Source: Gemmatimonadota bacterium
GTDB lineage: Bacteria > Latescibacterota > UBA2968 > UBA8231
Assembly (NCBI GenBank): GCA_026706165.1
Contig: JAPOZF010000201.1
Location: 1-8,839, forward strand
DNA: 8,839 bases
Reading direction: 5' to 3'
The notes below the pieces were generated by a model, which was not told the origin of the DNA, searched no databases, and saw only the letters and a program-made list of their open reading frames with translations. Position 1 is the stretch's first letter. Each line of letters starts with the position of its first letter. This document shows positions 6,888-8,839 of the stretch, piece after piece. Both the position numbers and the translations under genes were made by a program.

Positions 6888-6939
6888 GCCGGCTGACCTC
6901 GTTGGGCGGGGCGGAAAACAGCAGGCCATACTCGCGAGC

Positions 6940-7560
6940 ATGGTTGGACTGATCGGAAAAAAACTGGGAATGACCCAGGTCTACAACGACAGGGAGGAGC
7001 TCGTTCCGGTCACGGTCGTTGCGGCCGGTCCCTGCCCCGTGGTAGATGTCCGCACGACCGAACGCAACGGCTACACCGCCGTGCAGCTCGGCTTCGAAGA
7101 GGTCGACCCGCGCAAGGTGAACAAGCCCGAGACGGGTCATTTGGCAAGGGCCAACCTTTCCCCCCAGCGCATTCTGCGGGAATTCAGGTCTGCGGGTGTC
7201 ATCGAGGTCGAGGTCGGACAAGTGCTCGATGTCAGTCAGTTCGAAGTCGGGGACAGGGTTAAGGTCAGCGGCACCACCAAGGGCAAAGGGTTTGCAGGCG
7301 TCGTCAAGAGATATGGTTTCGCCGGAAAAAACACCTCGCACGGAACCCCTGACAGGGTTCGCCATCCCGGGTCAATCGGTCAGGGAACAACCCCGGGGAA
7401 GGTGTGGAAGGGCAAGAAAATGCCAGGCCACATGGGCGCCCGGGCCGTTACGACTCGGGGGTTGATCGTGGTAGGGATCGATCCCGACCGGAATCTCCTG
7501 TTCGTCAAGGGAGCCGTTCCGGGCGCTGCCGAAGGGTACGTGACGATCCGCAAACAGTGA
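6940..7560 (+). CDS. rplC: 50S ribosomal protein L3
   Basis: L3 binds 23S rRNA early in 50S assembly and reaches toward the peptidyl transferase centre. From ATG 6940 the protein has 206 aa, the normal bacterial length, starting MVGLIGKKLGMTQVY as most L3 proteins do. The family signature is complete: KVSGTTKGKGFAGVVKRYGF, then SHGTPDR, HPGSIGQGTTPGKVWKGKK and MPGHMGARAVTT, ending DPDRNLLFVKGAVPG. The GSIGQ glutamine that PrmB methylates in E. coli is present. An alternative start at 6841 adds 33 residues and has the better ribosome binding site; 6940 is preferred on homology. The setting is unusual: L3 normally sits between rpsJ and rplD in the S10 operon. Here it stands alone, divergent from a glycosyltransferase and closed by a terminator 55 nt after the stop. 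Nothing in the protein suggests a decayed paralogue. Confidence 0.96.
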   Translation: MVGLIGKKLGMTQVYNDREELVPVTVVAAGPCPVVDVRTTERNGYTAVQLGFEEVDPRKVNKPETGHLARANLSPQRILREFRSAGVIEVEVGQVLDVSQFEVGDRVKVSGTTKGKGFAGVVKRYGFAGKNTSHGTPDRVRHPGSIGQGTTPGKVWKGKKMPGHMGARAVTTRGLIVVGIDPDRNLLFVKGAVPGAAEGYVTIRKQ

Positions 7561-7615
7561 AGATCCCCGAAGCGTTCGCGTTTCCGATTCGCAAAACAGC
7601 AGGGAATGGAGAGAG

Positions 7616-7637
7616 GCGGCTTTCAAAGCCGCTTTTT

Positions 7638-7639
<2 letters not shown>
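7616..7639 (+). terminator. Intrinsic terminator after rplC
   Basis: GCGGCTT (7616-7622) pairs with AAGCCGC (7626-7632) around a TCA loop, followed directly by seven T (7633-7639). This is a classic rho-independent terminator for plus-strand transcription and makes rplC monocistronic. The TAA stop of the convergent HIT gene (7640-7638) uses the last two bases of the T-tract. There is no matching T-tract for the minus strand, so it is not bidirectional. A smaller hairpin, GAAGCG/CGTTTC around TTCG, lies at 7569-7584 and may help protect the mRNA end. Confidence 0.9.

Positions 7640-8839
<1,200 letters not shown>

Larger units (their letters stand above)
6841..6939 (+). other. In-frame 33-codon extension upstream of rplC
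   Basis: ATG 6841 opens a frame with no stop that runs into rplC, adding 33 residues before the conventional L3 Met. It has AAGGAA at 5 nt spacing, whereas the ATG at 6940 has no useful Shine-Dalgarno, and it sits about 23 nt after the predicted transcript start. The encoded residues show no similarity to L3 that I recognise, and the stretch also holds the leader hairpins. It may be a genuine extension, an upstream initiation site used for regulation, or a chance open frame. Confidence 0.35.

Overview
The window looks like a compact, high-GC chromosomal segment from a diderm (Gram-negative type) bacterium. It encodes an RlpA-family lipoprotein with a lipobox, a family 9 glycosyltransferase of the LPS heptosyltransferase type, and a TPR protein ending in a TonB-like C-terminal domain. 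Its two-subunit PyrK/PyrD dihydroorotate dehydrogenase argues against a typical gammaproteobacterium. A deltaproteobacterial or FCB-type lineage would fit, but that is inference. I see no CRISPR array, tRNA, rRNA, insertion sequence or phage gene.

Layout. (1) Positions 1-5121 form a plus-strand cluster: a 5'-truncated TPR/TonB-C protein, pyrK (4-nt ATGA overlap), pyrD and an rlpA-like lipoprotein gene starting with GTG. (2) Positions 5139-6781 form a minus-strand pair, convergent with the first cluster: a family 9 glycosyltransferase followed by pcm (protein-L-isoaspartate methyltransferase) with overlapping ends. (3) Positions 6782-7639 hold a single plus-strand ribosomal protein gene, rplC (L3), with its own promoter-like sequence, a structured leader and a strong intrinsic terminator. 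(4) Positions 7638-8839 form another minus-strand pair: an Ldh2-type malate/lactate dehydrogenase, cut by the window end, followed by a HinT-type HIT-domain protein.

How the genes work together. PyrK and PyrD should form the NAD-linked dihydroorotate dehydrogenase of pyrimidine synthesis. The TPR/TonB-C protein and RlpA-like lipoprotein are envelope proteins sharing their transcript. The GT9/pcm pair combines glycan assembly with protein repair. The rest is housekeeping metabolism.

The most unusual items are the isolated rplC gene, outside the usual rpsJ-rplC-rplD order, and the region just upstream of it. That region has an 11-bp hairpin with a T-tract, a competing alternative stem, and a second in-frame start with a much better Shine-Dalgarno sequence than the conventional L3 start. 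A serine at the PyrD position normally occupied by the class 1 catalytic cysteine is the next most notable feature. No wholly new multi-gene system is evident.
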